Assembly: GCA_902790625.1 (NCBI GenBank)
Contig: CADASP010000007.1
Coordinates: forward strand, 1 to 64,000
Length of the DNA stretch: 64,000 nt
Origin: an uncultured Prevotellaceae bacterium
GTDB taxonomy: Bacteria; Bacteroidota; Bacteroidia; Bacteroidales; Bacteroidaceae
Direction of reading: 5' to 3'
The notes beneath the pieces were generated by a model that had not been told where the DNA came from, ran no database searches, and saw only the letters and a list, made by a program, of their open reading frames with translations. The position numbers were made by a program, and so were the translations under genes. Shown here in pieces: positions 19,079-28,461 of the stretch (its first letter is position 1; each line of letters starts with the position of its first letter).

Positions 19079-21289
19079 ATGAAAAGTGTGACGATGAGGA
19101 ACCGACTATTATATTTAATAATGTATATGGCGCTGACGGTGGCCATGCCGTCATCGGCCCAGCGTATGCCATACCGCCAAAAGCTGTCGCCCTGGTTGCG
19201 CAGTCTGGTAAGGGCTCATCAAGGAGAGCGAGATGTGGTGGTGGCTTCCAAGCGTTCTGGGAATGCCGAGCCATTGTCATCTCCCTCGGTCATTGCCTTC
19301 ATCAAGACCACCGATGCCGACGACCGTGTGCTCGACGAACTCGGTTGCCGCAGCTTGACGCGCTATGGCCGTCTGCACATTGCCTCCATCCCCCTTCATC
19401 AGCTCGAACGGCTGGCTGACGACCATCGTGTGGAGCGCATTGAAGCACGCCCCAGCGGCCACGCGCTCACCGACTCCATGGCCATCCATCTGAATGCCAC
19501 TCAAGCCTACACTGGAGAAGGACTCCCACAGGCCTTCACGGGACAGGGCGTGGTGCTGGGCCTGATGGACGTGGGCTTCGACCTCACCCATCCCAACTTC
19601 TACAGTCGCGACCTCACCGACTATCGCATCCGCCGTTTCTGGGACCAAATCTCTGCCGACACCGTGGGCAGCCCCTTACCCGTAGGCCGTGATTTCGTCA
19701 CGGCAGCCGACATGCTTGCCCTCGGCCATTCGCGCGACGGCCTTGACCTTACCCACGGCACCCACACCCTGGGCATTGCCGCTGGCAGTGGCTACGACAC
19801 CAACTATCGTGGCATGGCCCCCGAGGCCGACATCTGCATCGTGGCCAACGCCGTGAGCGAGGACCTGCACCTGATTGACTCAGCCGATGTATATAAATAC
19901 ACCTTCGCCACCGACGCACTCGGCTTCAAGTACATCTTCGACTACGCCCAGCAGGTGGGCAAGCCTTGCGTGGCCTCGTTCAGCGAGGGCAGCGGACAGG
20001 ACCTCTATGGCTGGGACCAACTCTACTACGAGATGCTCGACAGCCTCGTCGGCCCTGGGCGCATCCTCGTGGCGGCCGCTGGCAATCAGGGCACCACCAA
20101 GTCGTATATGCAGAAGCGGCGCGGACAGTCCTCGGCGGGCACCTTCATCTATCGTCGTGGCAAGGATATGATGTTCACGTTGCGCTCGGCCGACGACTTC
20201 GCCCTGCGCTTGGTGAGCTATACCCCCACGGCCGACACCCTCGTCGTACTGCCCCGTCAGGCTTTTCTGCAGCCCGATTCGGTGCTCACCGACAGTTTGG
20301 CCGGCCTGCACCTGCTCATCGAGGCATATCCCTCCAGCTATCAACCTACCGACCTCTGCTACGATGTCACCATCAGCGTTGATGAGGGCACGCTGAGCGG
20401 TCAGCGGTGCCAGTCGATAGAGTTGTTGGGCGCCGATGCCGAGGTGGAGCTGTGGCGGGTGACGGGCTATCTGGGCGAGAACGACCTCAACCCACGGCTC
20501 TGCGATTCTGAATACACCCACAACGTGCACTCGCCCTCCAGCGCCCCCTGCGTGGTGAGTGTGGGAGCCATCACCAGCCGCAACTCCATCGTCAACATGC
20601 AGGGCGAGACGATGGTGGCGGGAAGCGACGTGCTGGGTCTGCGGGCCGATTTCTCATCGACAGGTCCCACCATGGACGGGCGCATCAAGCCCGACTGCGT
20701 GGCTCCTGGCCGAAACATCATCTCATCCTACAGCAGCTTCTTCCTTGAAAACCATCCCGATGCTGGCGACATCGACTGGGATGTGGCCCACTACGACTTC
20801 CGTGGGCGCACCTATGCCTGGAATGCCAACACGGGCACCTCGCAGTCGACACCCGCCGTGGCTGGTGCCATCGCCCTCTGGCTACAGGCCTGCCCCACGC
20901 TCACGCCCGCCGATGTGATGGATTTGCTCCGTCTCACCTGCCGCCATCCCGACCCGTCGCTCAGCTATCCCAACAATGAGTATGGCTATGGCGAGGTGGA
21001 TGTCTACGCCGGACTGCTGCACCTGCTTAACTTTTCGTCCATCCCCGACGTGCCCGCTCAGCACACCCGTGCCCGCATCAGCTTGGCGCGCCAGCAACTG
21101 CATATCGTGCTGCCTCAGCCTTCTGTCGCCCCTGCCGCATTGTGTATCTACGATGTGGCGGGGCGACCCGTTTTTAAGGCACAGCTGCCCCAGGGACAGC
21201 AAGAGCACACCATCGCCCTGCCATCATTGCCCGCTGCCGCCGTATATGCCGTTTGCATCGGGCAAGAATCAACACTTATAAAACTTTAA
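19079..21289 (+). CDS. Secreted S8 (subtilisin-like) serine protease
   Basis: An exported protease with the S8 triad in order: Asp in LMDVGFDLTHP near residue 164, His in THGTHTLGIAAG near 228, and Ser in NTGTSQSTPAVAGA near 588. The oxyanion Asn is in VAAAGNQGT. The about 230 residues between the oxyanion region and the serine include an inserted domain, a layout seen in Bacteroidetes members. The C-terminal 70 residues (LCIYDVAGRPVFKAQL...) resemble a type IX secretion sorting domain. Signal peptide at residues 1-28; ATG 19094 is an alternative start. It lies between two glycosidase genes and ends 7 bases before the GH5 start. Confidence 0.92.
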   Translation: MKSVTMRNRLLYLIMYMALTVAMPSSAQRMPYRQKLSPWLRSLVRAHQGERDVVVASKRSGNAEPLSSPSVIAFIKTTDADDRVLDELGCRSLTRYGRLHIASIPLHQLERLADDHRVERIEARPSGHALTDSMAIHLNATQAYTGEGLPQAFTGQGVVLGLMDVGFDLTHPNFYSRDLTDYRIRRFWDQISADTVGSPLPVGRDFVTAADMLALGHSRDGLDLTHGTHTLGIAAGSGYDTNYRGMAPEADICIVANAVSEDLHLIDSADVYKYTFATDALGFKYIFDYAQQVGKPCVASFSEGSGQDLYGWDQLYYEMLDSLVGPGRILVAAAGNQGTTKSYMQKRRGQSSAGTFIYRRGKDMMFTLRSADDFALRLVSYTPTADTLVVLPRQAFLQPDSVLTDSLAGLHLLIEAYPSSYQPTDLCYDVTISVDEGTLSGQRCQSIELLGADAEVELWRVTGYLGENDLNPRLCDSEYTHNVHSPSSAPCVVSVGAITSRNSIVNMQGETMVAGSDVLGLRADFSSTGPTMDGRIKPDCVAPGRNIISSYSSFFLENHPDAGDIDWDVAHYDFRGRTYAWNANTGTSQSTPAVAGAIALWLQACPTLTPADVMDLLRLTCRHPDPSLSYPNNEYGYGEVDVYAGLLHLLNFSSIPDVPAQHTRARISLARQQLHIVLPQPSVAPAALCIYDVAGRPVFKAQLPQGQQEHTIALPSLPAAAVYAVCIGQESTLIKL

Positions 21290-21296
21290 ATTGGAA

Positions 21297-22658
21297 ATGA
21301 AACGTATTCTGTTTGCACTGTCTTTCCTCCTCATGGCCTTTTGCCACGCAGGAGCGCAAAACACCGCCTCCGACATCATCAACCAGATGTCGCCCGGCTG
21401 GAACCTGGGCAACACCCTCGAAGCCAAGCACTGGAACGGCGCCGACCTCTTCAACAACAAGGGGGGACTGGCTGCCGAGACATCGTGGCAACCCACTCGA
21501 ACCACGCAGGCCATTATCGACTATGTGAAGTCGCTGGGATTCCGCTCGGTGCGCATCCCCTGCGCATGGGTGTGCGGCCACATCAGCGATGCCGCCAACT
21601 ACACCATCGACACCGCCTGGATGGCCCGCGTGAAGCAGATTGTGGACTATTGTCTGAATGCAGGGCTTTACGTGGTGCTCAACGACCATTGGGACGGCGG
21701 CTGGCTCGAAGAGCACATCGCCGACACCGACGCTGCCACCGTGGCCAAGAACAAGGCAGTGCTGGCCGCACTTTGGACGCAGATTGCCGAGACGTTCAAG
21801 GACTACGACCAACGGCTGCTCTTTGCCGGACTGAACGAACCCAACACCGAGGACACGCCGAAGACGACGACCCTCAACAATCTGCTGGCCTACGAGCAGG
21901 TGTTCATCGATGCCGTGCGGGCCGTGGGCGGACAGAACGCCAACCGCGTGCTGGTTGTGCAAGGCCCCAGCACCGACATTGGCAAGACGACCAAATACGC
22001 CTCTCGCTTTTTTCAGTTTAACGACACCGCCCCCGGTCTGCTGGCCATCGAGGTGCACTACTACAACCCCTGGCAGTTCTGGGGGATGGAGAAAGACGAG
22101 TCGTGGGGCAAGGTATTCTACTACTGGGGCAAGGGCAACCACCACAGCGGCTCGCAGCACAATGCCACATGGGGCGAGGAGGACAACATGAAGGAGCTGC
22201 TGCAGAAGATGAAGACGAACTTCGTGGACAAGGGGATGCCCGTCATCCTCGGCGAGTTTGGTGCCAACTGGCGCGACCTGAGCGGACAGAAGGGCGAGAG
22301 TCAGGAGAAGCACGATGCCAGCATCCGTGCCCACTATCGCGAGTTGCACCGCTTGTGCCAAGAGATGGGCGGCATGGTGCCCATGACGTGGGACATCAAC
22401 AGTTGCAACCAAGGCGGCACCAAGGGCATCATGACCGTCGTCGACAGGAAGAACCGCACCATCTTCGGCACTCCAGCCATGCAGGGCATCCGCGACGTGT
22501 ATCCAGAGCCTTCGGTCGAGGGCGTGGAAGCTGTTCGCACTGGCGACGCCCAGCACCCCGCTGCCGTCTACGACCTGCAGGGTCGTCGGCTGGCCACTTT
22601 TTCCAGCGGCTACGTAGGCATCGTGGTGAGCCAAGGCCGCAAAATGCTGATGCGATAA
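21297..22658 (+). CDS. GH5 endoglucanase (cellulase-like)
   Basis: A secreted beta-glycanase of the GH5 barrel family; beta-1,4-glucan or a related beta-glucan is the likely substrate, which the sequence cannot settle. After the signal peptide ending HAGAQ comes GWNLGNTLEA, then RIPCAWV, the acid/base Glu in AGLNEPN near residue 180 and the nucleophile Glu in ILGEFGAN near residue 320. The C-terminus after about residue 400 carries a short tail (AAVYDLQGRRLATF) like the Prevotella surface-protein ending seen in other genes here. ATG 21297 is preferred over the TTG at 21291. Confidence 0.93.
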   Translation: MKRILFALSFLLMAFCHAGAQNTASDIINQMSPGWNLGNTLEAKHWNGADLFNNKGGLAAETSWQPTRTTQAIIDYVKSLGFRSVRIPCAWVCGHISDAANYTIDTAWMARVKQIVDYCLNAGLYVVLNDHWDGGWLEEHIADTDAATVAKNKAVLAALWTQIAETFKDYDQRLLFAGLNEPNTEDTPKTTTLNNLLAYEQVFIDAVRAVGGQNANRVLVVQGPSTDIGKTTKYASRFFQFNDTAPGLLAIEVHYYNPWQFWGMEKDESWGKVFYYWGKGNHHSGSQHNATWGEEDNMKELLQKMKTNFVDKGMPVILGEFGANWRDLSGQKGESQEKHDASIRAHYRELHRLCQEMGGMVPMTWDINSCNQGGTKGIMTVVDRKNRTIFGTPAMQGIRDVYPEPSVEGVEAVRTGDAQHPAAVYDLQGRRLATFSSGYVGIVVSQGRKMLMR

Positions 22659-22688
22659 GGAAAAAACAATCACTAAAACAATAAAATT

Positions 22689-24257
22689 ATGCTTGACAAA
22701 GAACGCGGGCTGTACATAGCCCATTGCTCGGAAGGAGCACTTAGTATAGTAGGGAAGATGGCCAACCGCCATGGACTGATAGCCGGAGCCACGGGTACGG
22801 GCAAGACCGTGACGCTGCAGGTGATAGCCGAAACGTTCTGCCAGGCAGGCGTGCCCTGCTTCATGGCCGACATGAAGGGCGACCTCTCGGGCATCTCGCA
22901 AACGGGAAAAATGAGCGGTTTCATCGAGAAACGTCTGCCAGAGTTTGAAATCGACAACCCTCAGTTCCAGCCTTGTCCTGTGCGCTTCTTCGACGTCTTC
23001 GGCGAGCAGGGCCACCCCATGCGCGCCACCGTCAGCCAGATGGGGCCGCAGCTGCTGAGCCGTCTGCTGCAATTGAACGAGACGCAGGACGGCGTGCTCA
23101 ACATCACCTTCCGCATCGCCGACGACCGCGGGCTGCTCATCCTCGACCTGAAGGACCTGCGCTCCATGCTCGACTATGTGTCGCAGCATGCCAAGGAGTA
23201 CACCACGAAGTATGGCAACATCTCGACGCAGACCGTGGGTGCCATCCAGCGCTCCTTGCTGCAGCTCGAAGCCCAAGGAGCCGAGCACTTCTTCGGCGAG
23301 CCTTCGTTCGACATTTACGACCTGATGCAGACCGAGCAGGGCAAGGGCGTGATGAATGTGCTGGCTGCCGACAAGCTGATGATGCAGCCCAAGCTCTACA
23401 GCACCTTCCTGCTGTGGCTGCTCAGCGAACTCTATTCCAAGTTGCCCGAGGTGGGCGACCTGGAGCTGCCCAAGCTCGTATTTTTCTTCGATGAGGCCCA
23501 CATGCTCTTCGAAGGCACGTCGAAAGCCCTGCTCGACAAGATTGAGCAGGTGATACGCCTCATCCGCTCCAAGGGCGTGGGCATCTACTTCATCACGCAG
23601 AGTCCCACCGACATCCCCGAGAGCATCCTCGGCCAGCTGGGCAACCGCGTGCAGCACGCCCTGCGTGCCTATACGCCCAAGGACCAGAAGGCCGTGAAGA
23701 CCGCCGCTGACACCTTCCGTGCCAACCCCGCCTTCAAGACCGACGAGGCCATCATGCAGCTCGAAACGGGCGAAGCCCTCGTCAGCTTCCTCGATGCCAA
23801 GGGTGCGCCCAACGTCGTGCAGCGGGCCAAGATTCTGTTCCCCCTCAGCCAGATTGGAGCCGTCACCGAGGGTCAGCGCCTCGACATCATCAAGCAGAGT
23901 CGCATCTATGGGAAGTACGACACGACGGTGGACCGTGAGAGCGCCTACGAGATACTGACGCGCGAGGGCGAGGAGGCTGCCGTTGAGCAGCAGGAGGCCG
24001 AGCAGGAGAAGCAGGCGGCAAAGGAAGCGAAGTCGAAGAAGCCGGGCTTCTTCTCGAAGATTCTCAAGGCCATCATCACCGCCATCACCGGCACGCTGGC
24101 CACCATCCTGGGAACCATCGTCAGCGACAAGGTGACCGGCAAGAAGCGCAAGTCGACCACCAGCACCACGGGGCGCGTGGTGAAGAATGCCACCAGTGCC
24201 GCCACACGAACCATTACCAAGGAACTCACCCGCGACATTTTGGGCAACCTGAAATAA
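22689..24257 (+). CDS. HerA-like/DUF853 ATPase
   Basis: A predicted cytoplasmic ATPase of the DUF853 (YjgR) group, related to HerA/VirB4 motor proteins; its cellular role is not known. Walker A is GATGTGKT near residue 33; Walker B is [11 protein letters not shown] near residue 266; an arginine-finger-like [20 protein letters not shown] segment follows. After about residue 430 the protein changes to a charged coiled stretch ([20 protein letters not shown]) and then a hydrophobic segment ([20 protein letters not shown]) that could associate with the membrane. Length 522 aa is normal. It lies 30 bases after the GH5 gene. Confidence 0.85.
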   Translation: MLDKERGLYIAHCSEGALSIVGKMANRHGLIAGATGTGKTVTLQVIAETFCQAGVPCFMADMKGDLSGISQTGKMSGFIEKRLPEFEIDNPQFQPCPVRFFDVFGEQGHPMRATVSQMGPQLLSRLLQLNETQDGVLNITFRIADDRGLLILDLKDLRSMLDYVSQHAKEYTTKYGNISTQTVGAIQRSLLQLEAQGAEHFFGEPSFDIYDLMQTEQGKGVMNVLAADKLMMQPKLYSTFLLWLLSELYSKLPEVGDLELPKLVFFFDEAHMLFEGTSKALLDKIEQVIRLIRSKGVGIYFITQSPTDIPESILGQLGNRVQHALRAYTPKDQKAVKTAADTFRANPAFKTDEAIMQLETGEALVSFLDAKGAPNVVQRAKILFPLSQIGAVTEGQRLDIIKQSRIYGKYDTTVDRESAYEILTREGEEAAVEQQEAEQEKQAAKEAKSKKPGFFSKILKAIITAITGTLATILGTIVSDKVTGKKRKSTTSTTGRVVKNATSAATRTITKELTRDILGNLK

Positions 24258-24283
24258 TGGGTTCTTGGAGGGGGCGTATCGTG

Positions 24284-24359
24284 CTTGAAAAATTTGGAGC
24301 GCGACTTTTTTGAAAAAGTCAACGCCTTTTTTCGAAAAGTCGTGCTCCAAATTTTCAAG
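24284..24359. repeat. Long inverted repeat, family A
   Basis: Left arm 24284-24310 (starts CTTGAAAAATTTGGAGCGCG) and right arm 24335-24359 (ends TGCTCCAAATTTTCAAG) form a stem of about 24 bp with few mismatches. Inside is AAAAAGTCAACGCCTTTTTT. The sequences AAATTTGGAGCGCGA and AAAAGTCAACGCC recur at 56343-56421, so this is a dispersed element. It could also end the HerA-like transcript. Confidence 0.8.
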
Positions 24360-24478
24360 GTGTCGTGCGAGGCATTTTTCTGCTCACGCAAAACCAACAA
24401 AAACCATGTAAATGGCATGGCGCGGGCAGTGGGGCGAAAAAAAACTGCGGTTTTTTCGTCAGTTTCAAATTAATTGCT

Positions 24479-24486
24479 TACTTTTG
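24479..24486 (+). promoter_or_regulatory. Promoter -7 box of ilvE
   Basis: TACTTTTG followed by CA matches TAnnTTTG; predicted start near 24493, about 24 bases before the ATG. The -33 region is only weakly T-rich. Confidence 0.65.
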
Positions 24487-24516
24487 CAATCAAATTGAAT
24501 TTTAACCGTAAAGAGA

Positions 24517-25533
24517 ATGAAGAACTTAGACTGGGCCAACTTGTCGTTTGGCTACATGAAGACCGACTACAACGTGCGTTGCTATTATCGCGACGGCAAA
24601 TGGGGCGAGATTGAAGTCTGCTCCGACGAGTATCTGAAACTGCACATGGCAGCCACCTGTCTGCACTACGGCCAGGAGGCTTTCGAGGGCCTGAAAGCAT
24701 ATCGCTGCCCCGATGGCAAGGTGCGCATCTTCCGTGTCGACGAGAATGCCGCTCGCTTGCAGAGTACCTGCCGGGGCATCATGATGCCCGAGGTGTCGAC
24801 CGAGCTGTTCACCGAGATGGTGAAGAAGGTGGTGCGCCTGAACCAGGAGTGGATTCCTACCTACGAGAGCGGGGCCACGCTCTACATCCGCCCGCTGCTT
24901 ATCGGCACCAGTGCTCAGGTGGGCGTGCATCCCGCCAAGGAATACTGCTTCCTCATCTTCGTCACGCCCGTGGGACCCTATTTCAAGGGAGGCTTCGCAG
25001 CCAACCCCTATGTCATCATCCGCGACTACGACCGCTCGGCTCCTCTTGGCACGGGTAAGTACAAGGTGGGAGGCAACTACGCCGCCAGCCTCTTCGCCAA
25101 CAACCTGGCTCACGAGAAGGGCTACGCCTGCGAGTTCTACCTGGATGCCAAGGAGAAGAAATACATGGACGAGTGTGGCGCCGCCAACTTCTTCGGCATC
25201 AAGGACAACACCTACATCACGCCGAAGTCGACATCCATCCTCCCCAGCATCACCAACAAGAGCCTGATGCAGGTGGCCGAGGACCTGGGCATGAAAGTGG
25301 AGCGCCGCCCCATCCCCGAGGAGGAACTGGCCACCTTCGAGGAGGCTGGTGCCTGTGGAACCGCTGCCGTCATCAGTCCCATCAGCTACATCGACGACCT
25401 CGACACGGGCGTGCGCTACAGCTTCGGCGACAAGCCAGGCCCCATCTCGAAGAAACTCTTCGACACGCTGTGTGGCATCCAATACGGCACCATCGAGGAC
25501 AAGCACGGTTGGACTACCGTGGTGATTGAATAG
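24517..25533 (+). CDS. ilvE: Branched-chain amino acid aminotransferase
   Basis: A PLP enzyme of fold type IV that makes and degrades leucine, isoleucine and valine by exchanging amino groups with glutamate. The PLP lysine is in GTGKYKVGGNYA near residue 183. Other conserved parts: HYGQEAFEGLKAY near residue 53, the RIFRVDENAARL segment, YIRPLLIGTSAQVGV, and DECGAANFFGIK near 223. At 338 aa it is the normal length for the class II form. It has its own promoter and a terminator just behind, so it is probably transcribed alone. Confidence 0.96.
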   Translation: MKNLDWANLSFGYMKTDYNVRCYYRDGKWGEIEVCSDEYLKLHMAATCLHYGQEAFEGLKAYRCPDGKVRIFRVDENAARLQSTCRGIMMPEVSTELFTEMVKKVVRLNQEWIPTYESGATLYIRPLLIGTSAQVGVHPAKEYCFLIFVTPVGPYFKGGFAANPYVIIRDYDRSAPLGTGKYKVGGNYAASLFANNLAHEKGYACEFYLDAKEKKYMDECGAANFFGIKDNTYITPKSTSILPSITNKSLMQVAEDLGMKVERRPIPEEELATFEEAGACGTAAVISPISYIDDLDTGVRYSFGDKPGPISKKLFDTLCGIQYGTIEDKHGWTTVVIE

Positions 25534-25539
25534 AACAGA

Positions 25540-25584
25540 ATGGTTAGCCCGGTTAGTTCGCCCTAACCCGGCTAACCATCTTTT
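25540..25584 (+). terminator. Terminator of ilvE
   Basis: ATGGTTAGCCCGGTTAG (25540-25556) pairs with 25563-25579 (16 of 17), followed by CTTTTC. It starts 6 bases after the ilvE stop. Imperfect CATCTATAG-like copies follow at about 25590-25625. Confidence 0.85.
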
Positions 25585-25641
25585 CATCTGTCTCATCTAT
25601 AGCCTCTATAGCATCTATAACATCCATCCCTTCTAAGATAT

Positions 25642-26511
25642 ATGGGAAAAGGCAAACTGGCGAAATTCGCCGACATGGAGACCTACAGGAACGTCTTTCA
25701 GTTTCCTTACTCCGTTCTCTCCGCCCTTAGGGGGGAGCAGGAGGAGGGTTGTCCCATGCGTGGCCGTTGGCGCGACGACTATTTCCACAACCAGAACCCC
25801 ATCATCCTTGAGCTGGGCTGCGGCAAGGGCGAATACGCCGTGGAGCTGGCCAAGGCCCACCCCGACCGCAACTACATCGGAGTCGACATCAAGGGCGCCC
25901 GCATGTGGACGGGAGCCACCCGCGCCCTGCAGGAGGGCATCGACAATGTGGCCTTCCTGCGCACCAACATCGAAATCATCGACTGGTTCTTTGCCCCCAA
26001 CGAGGTGCAAGAGATATGGCTCACCTTCAGCGACCCGCAGATGAAGAACCCGCGCAAGCGACTCTCATCCACCTATTTCCTGCAGCGCTACCGCCGTTTC
26101 CTTGCCGATAGTGGCATCATCCATCTGAAGACCGACTCCAATTTCCTCTTTACCTATACCATGCTGATGGTCGGCCACAACCATCTGCCCCTCGTCGTCA
26201 GCACCGACGACCTCTACGCCGCCACCTCCATCGATGGCCCCGTCGCCCCGTCTGTCGCCCCGCCCCTCGATGGCCTCTCTCCCTCCTTCTCCGCAGGTGG
26301 CGGCTCTGCCGCCACGCCCCTCCTCCACGAGGCCGCCGCCATCCAGACCTACTATGAGCAGATGTGGCTCAGCCGGGGCATCAGCATCAAATACCTGCAG
26401 ATGCGCCTGCCCCACGACACCACGCTCGAAGAACCCGATGTGGAGATAGAGATGGACGACTACCGCAGCTATCATCGCACCAAGCGCAGCAGCTCGATAA
26501 GTTCTAAATGA
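25642..26511 (+). CDS. trmB: tRNA (guanine-N7-)-methyltransferase
   Basis: Methylates G46 in the variable loop of tRNA using S-adenosylmethionine. The AdoMet-binding motif [14 protein letters not shown] is near residue 57; VDIKGARMW and [15 protein letters not shown] (family signature D-P-x-x-K) follow; the C-terminal part has [16 protein letters not shown]. The protein is 289 aa against about 230-255 usual. The excess is a low-complexity stretch around residues 196-230, rich in Pro, Ala, Gly and Ser ([22 protein letters not shown]), between LYA and HEAAA. A smaller one near residue 30 (LRGEQEEG) interrupts the N-terminal region. The next gene starts 4 bases before its stop. Confidence 0.93.
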   Translation: MGKGKLAKFADMETYRNVFQFPYSVLSALRGEQEEGCPMRGRWRDDYFHNQNPIILELGCGKGEYAVELAKAHPDRNYIGVDIKGARMWTGATRALQEGIDNVAFLRTNIEIIDWFFAPNEVQEIWLTFSDPQMKNPRKRLSSTYFLQRYRRFLADSGIIHLKTDSNFLFTYTMLMVGHNHLPLVVSTDDLYAATSIDGPVAPSVAPPLDGLSPSFSAGGGSAATPLLHEAAAIQTYYEQMWLSRGISIKYLQMRLPHDTTLEEPDVEIEMDDYRSYHRTKRSSSISSK

Positions 26512-28298
26512 CAACGATGATGAAAAAGAATTTGATAGAAACAAACCGATGGATGACGCTGATAGCCTTGTCGTTTATTATGTGTCATCTGTCGTTTAGC
26601 CCCGCAAGGGCGCAGGAACTCACCGTGACCGTCGACTCCGTGGGCCGGCTGGCCAGTCAACTGCCCGATAGCATCCGCTACACCATGAGCGAGCTGAAAA
26701 TCACTGGCCCCCTCAATGGCAACGACCTGAAGATTCTGCAGCTGATGACCCGCAACGTGCGGCCCAAGAAGGCTGGCGAGGTGGTGCTCACCGCGATCGA
26801 CCTCTCGGAGACCACCATCGCCGAGAGCAAGGGCAGCTTCCGCACCAAGGCCGATGTGCTGCCCGCCGCCATGTTCCAGGGCTGCAAGAACCTGCAGCGC
26901 GTGTCGCTGCCCAGCACCACCACCGAGGTCAGCCGCAGCTGCTTCAGCGGGTGCGTCAACCTGAAGGAGGTCGACATCCCCGACGGCGTGCGCGCCATCG
27001 GCGACTATGCTTTCAATGGCTGCGCCAGTCTGGAGCGCGTCAAGCTGCCCGAAGAGCTCGCCGTCATTCAGAACCGTGCCTTCGACGGCTGCATAGCCCT
27101 GGCCAGCATCGACATCCCAGAGTCGGTGGAGGTGATAGAGGCGGGGGCTTTCGCCAACTGCAAGGCACTGGAGCGCATCTCGCTGCACGAGACCTCGCTG
27201 AAGACCATCAGCAACGCCACCTTCCTGCGTTGCGAGCGCCTCAGCAGCATCAACCTGCCCGGTTCGGTGACGCTCATCGGCACCGAGGCATTCAAAGGGT
27301 GCAAATCGCTGGAGAGCATACAGATGCCCGATGCCATCAACGAGATTGGCAACAGCGCCTTCGAGGACTGCCAGTCGCTGGAGAGCATCGAGATGACCAC
27401 CGCCACCGCCATCGGCAGCGATGCCTTTAAGGGCTGTCTAAGTCTCAACTCGGTGGAGATAGAGCGTGTCAACAAGATTGGCAACAACGCCTTCGAGAAC
27501 TGTGCCGGACTGGCCAACGTCAGCCTCAACGGCAACCTGCAGTCCATCGGCACCGAGATGTTTGCCAAGTGCACCAGCCTCTCCAGCGTCAGCCTCCCGC
27601 CATCGGTGAAGACCATTGGCAAGAGCGCGTTCAGCGAGTGCAAGTCGCTCGCCACCATCGAACTGCCCGATGGCCTCACTAAGCTGGGCGACCGTGCCTT
27701 CCAGGATTGTGCCTCGCTGAAGCAGCTCACCATCCCCAGCATGGCGAAGCAGCTCGGCAGCAACACCTTCGAGAACTGCACTTCGCTCGACAGCGTCAGC
27801 ATCCTGGGATTTGTGGAGAAGCTCGAGAGCGACGTTTTCCGCAACTGCCACTCGTTGCGCATCGTGGAGCTGCCCATCTCGGTGAAGAGCATCGGCGACC
27901 ACGCTTTTGAGCAGTGTTCGTCGCTGAATACGCTGAAGCTCCCCATCAGCGTCACCAGCATTGGCGACGACGCCTTCGCCAAGTGCGCCTCCCTCACGTC
28001 GATAGTGCTGCCCGCAGCATGCACCACCATTGGCAGCGCCTCGTTCCGCGAGTGCACCACGCTGGCCAGGGTGGAACTGCCCGCAGCCATCAAGAAGATT
28101 GGGGGCAACGCCTTCTCTAAGTGCGTGTCGTTGAAGGAACTCGTCATCGGCGCACCGCTGCCGCCCAACATCAGCCACAGCACCTTCAAGGGCGTAGTGC
28201 TCTCAGCCTGTCGCATCATTGTGCCCAAGGGTGCCAAGAACAACTACAAGACCGACAAGTCGTGGGCCAAGCTGCCCACCATTGTGGAACAAGAATAA
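26508..28298 (+). CDS. BspA-like leucine-rich repeat surface protein
   Basis: A 596-aa exported protein built from about 18 leucine-rich repeats of the LRR_5/BspA type, each roughly 23 aa with the pattern IGxxAFxxCxSLxxVxLPxS. BspA-like proteins in Bacteroidetes bind host or matrix proteins or other bacteria. The signal peptide ends near PARAQ. The start overlaps trmB by 4 bases (ATGA). Repeats run from about residue 120 to 560; a C-terminal cap with [15 protein letters not shown] is typical of the family. There is no clear sorting tail. Confidence 0.9.
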   Translation: MTTMMKKNLIETNRWMTLIALSFIMCHLSFSPARAQELTVTVDSVGRLASQLPDSIRYTMSELKITGPLNGNDLKILQLMTRNVRPKKAGEVVLTAIDLSETTIAESKGSFRTKADVLPAAMFQGCKNLQRVSLPSTTTEVSRSCFSGCVNLKEVDIPDGVRAIGDYAFNGCASLERVKLPEELAVIQNRAFDGCIALASIDIPESVEVIEAGAFANCKALERISLHETSLKTISNATFLRCERLSSINLPGSVTLIGTEAFKGCKSLESIQMPDAINEIGNSAFEDCQSLESIEMTTATAIGSDAFKGCLSLNSVEIERVNKIGNNAFENCAGLANVSLNGNLQSIGTEMFAKCTSLSSVSLPPSVKTIGKSAFSECKSLATIELPDGLTKLGDRAFQDCASLKQLTIPSMAKQLGSNTFENCTSLDSVSILGFVEKLESDVFRNCHSLRIVELPISVKSIGDHAFEQCSSLNTLKLPISVTSIGDDAFAKCASLTSIVLPAACTTIGSASFRECTTLARVELPAAIKKIGGNAFSKCVSLKELVIGAPLPPNISHSTFKGVVLSACRIIVPKGAKNNYKTDKSWAKLPTIVEQE

Positions 28299-28364
28299 CA
28301 AATAGCCCCCCTTCGCCTCTCCCCAAGTGGGCACAATTACCCCCTTGCCCCGCAAAACTATAGT

Positions 28365-28380
28365 AGCCCCCTCGGGGGCT
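28365..28380. terminator. GC-rich hairpin after the LRR gene
   Basis: AGCCCCCTCGGGGGCT is a perfect palindromic hairpin in a C/G-rich 90-base gap. The outer AGCCCCCC and GGGGGGCT runs (28304-28312 and 28384-28392) could pair around it. No T tract follows, so the terminator call is weak. Confidence 0.45.
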
Positions 28381-28390
28381 GAAGGGGGGG

Positions 28391-28460
28391 CTAACTCCTA
28401 ACTCCTAACTCCTAACTCCTAACTCCTAACTCCTAACTCCTAACTCCTAACTCCTAACTC
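28391..28460. repeat. Ten copies of CTAACTC upstream of a start codon
   Basis: A perfect 7-bp unit CTAACTC repeated exactly ten times (70 bases). It ends one base before the ATG of the acyltransferase gene, where a ribosome would bind. Confidence 0.97.
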
Positions 28461-28461
28461 G

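Noticed and set aside
28391-28460. CRISPR array
   Set aside because: The unit is 7 bp without spacers. No array with 24-40-bp repeats and unique spacers was seen in the window.
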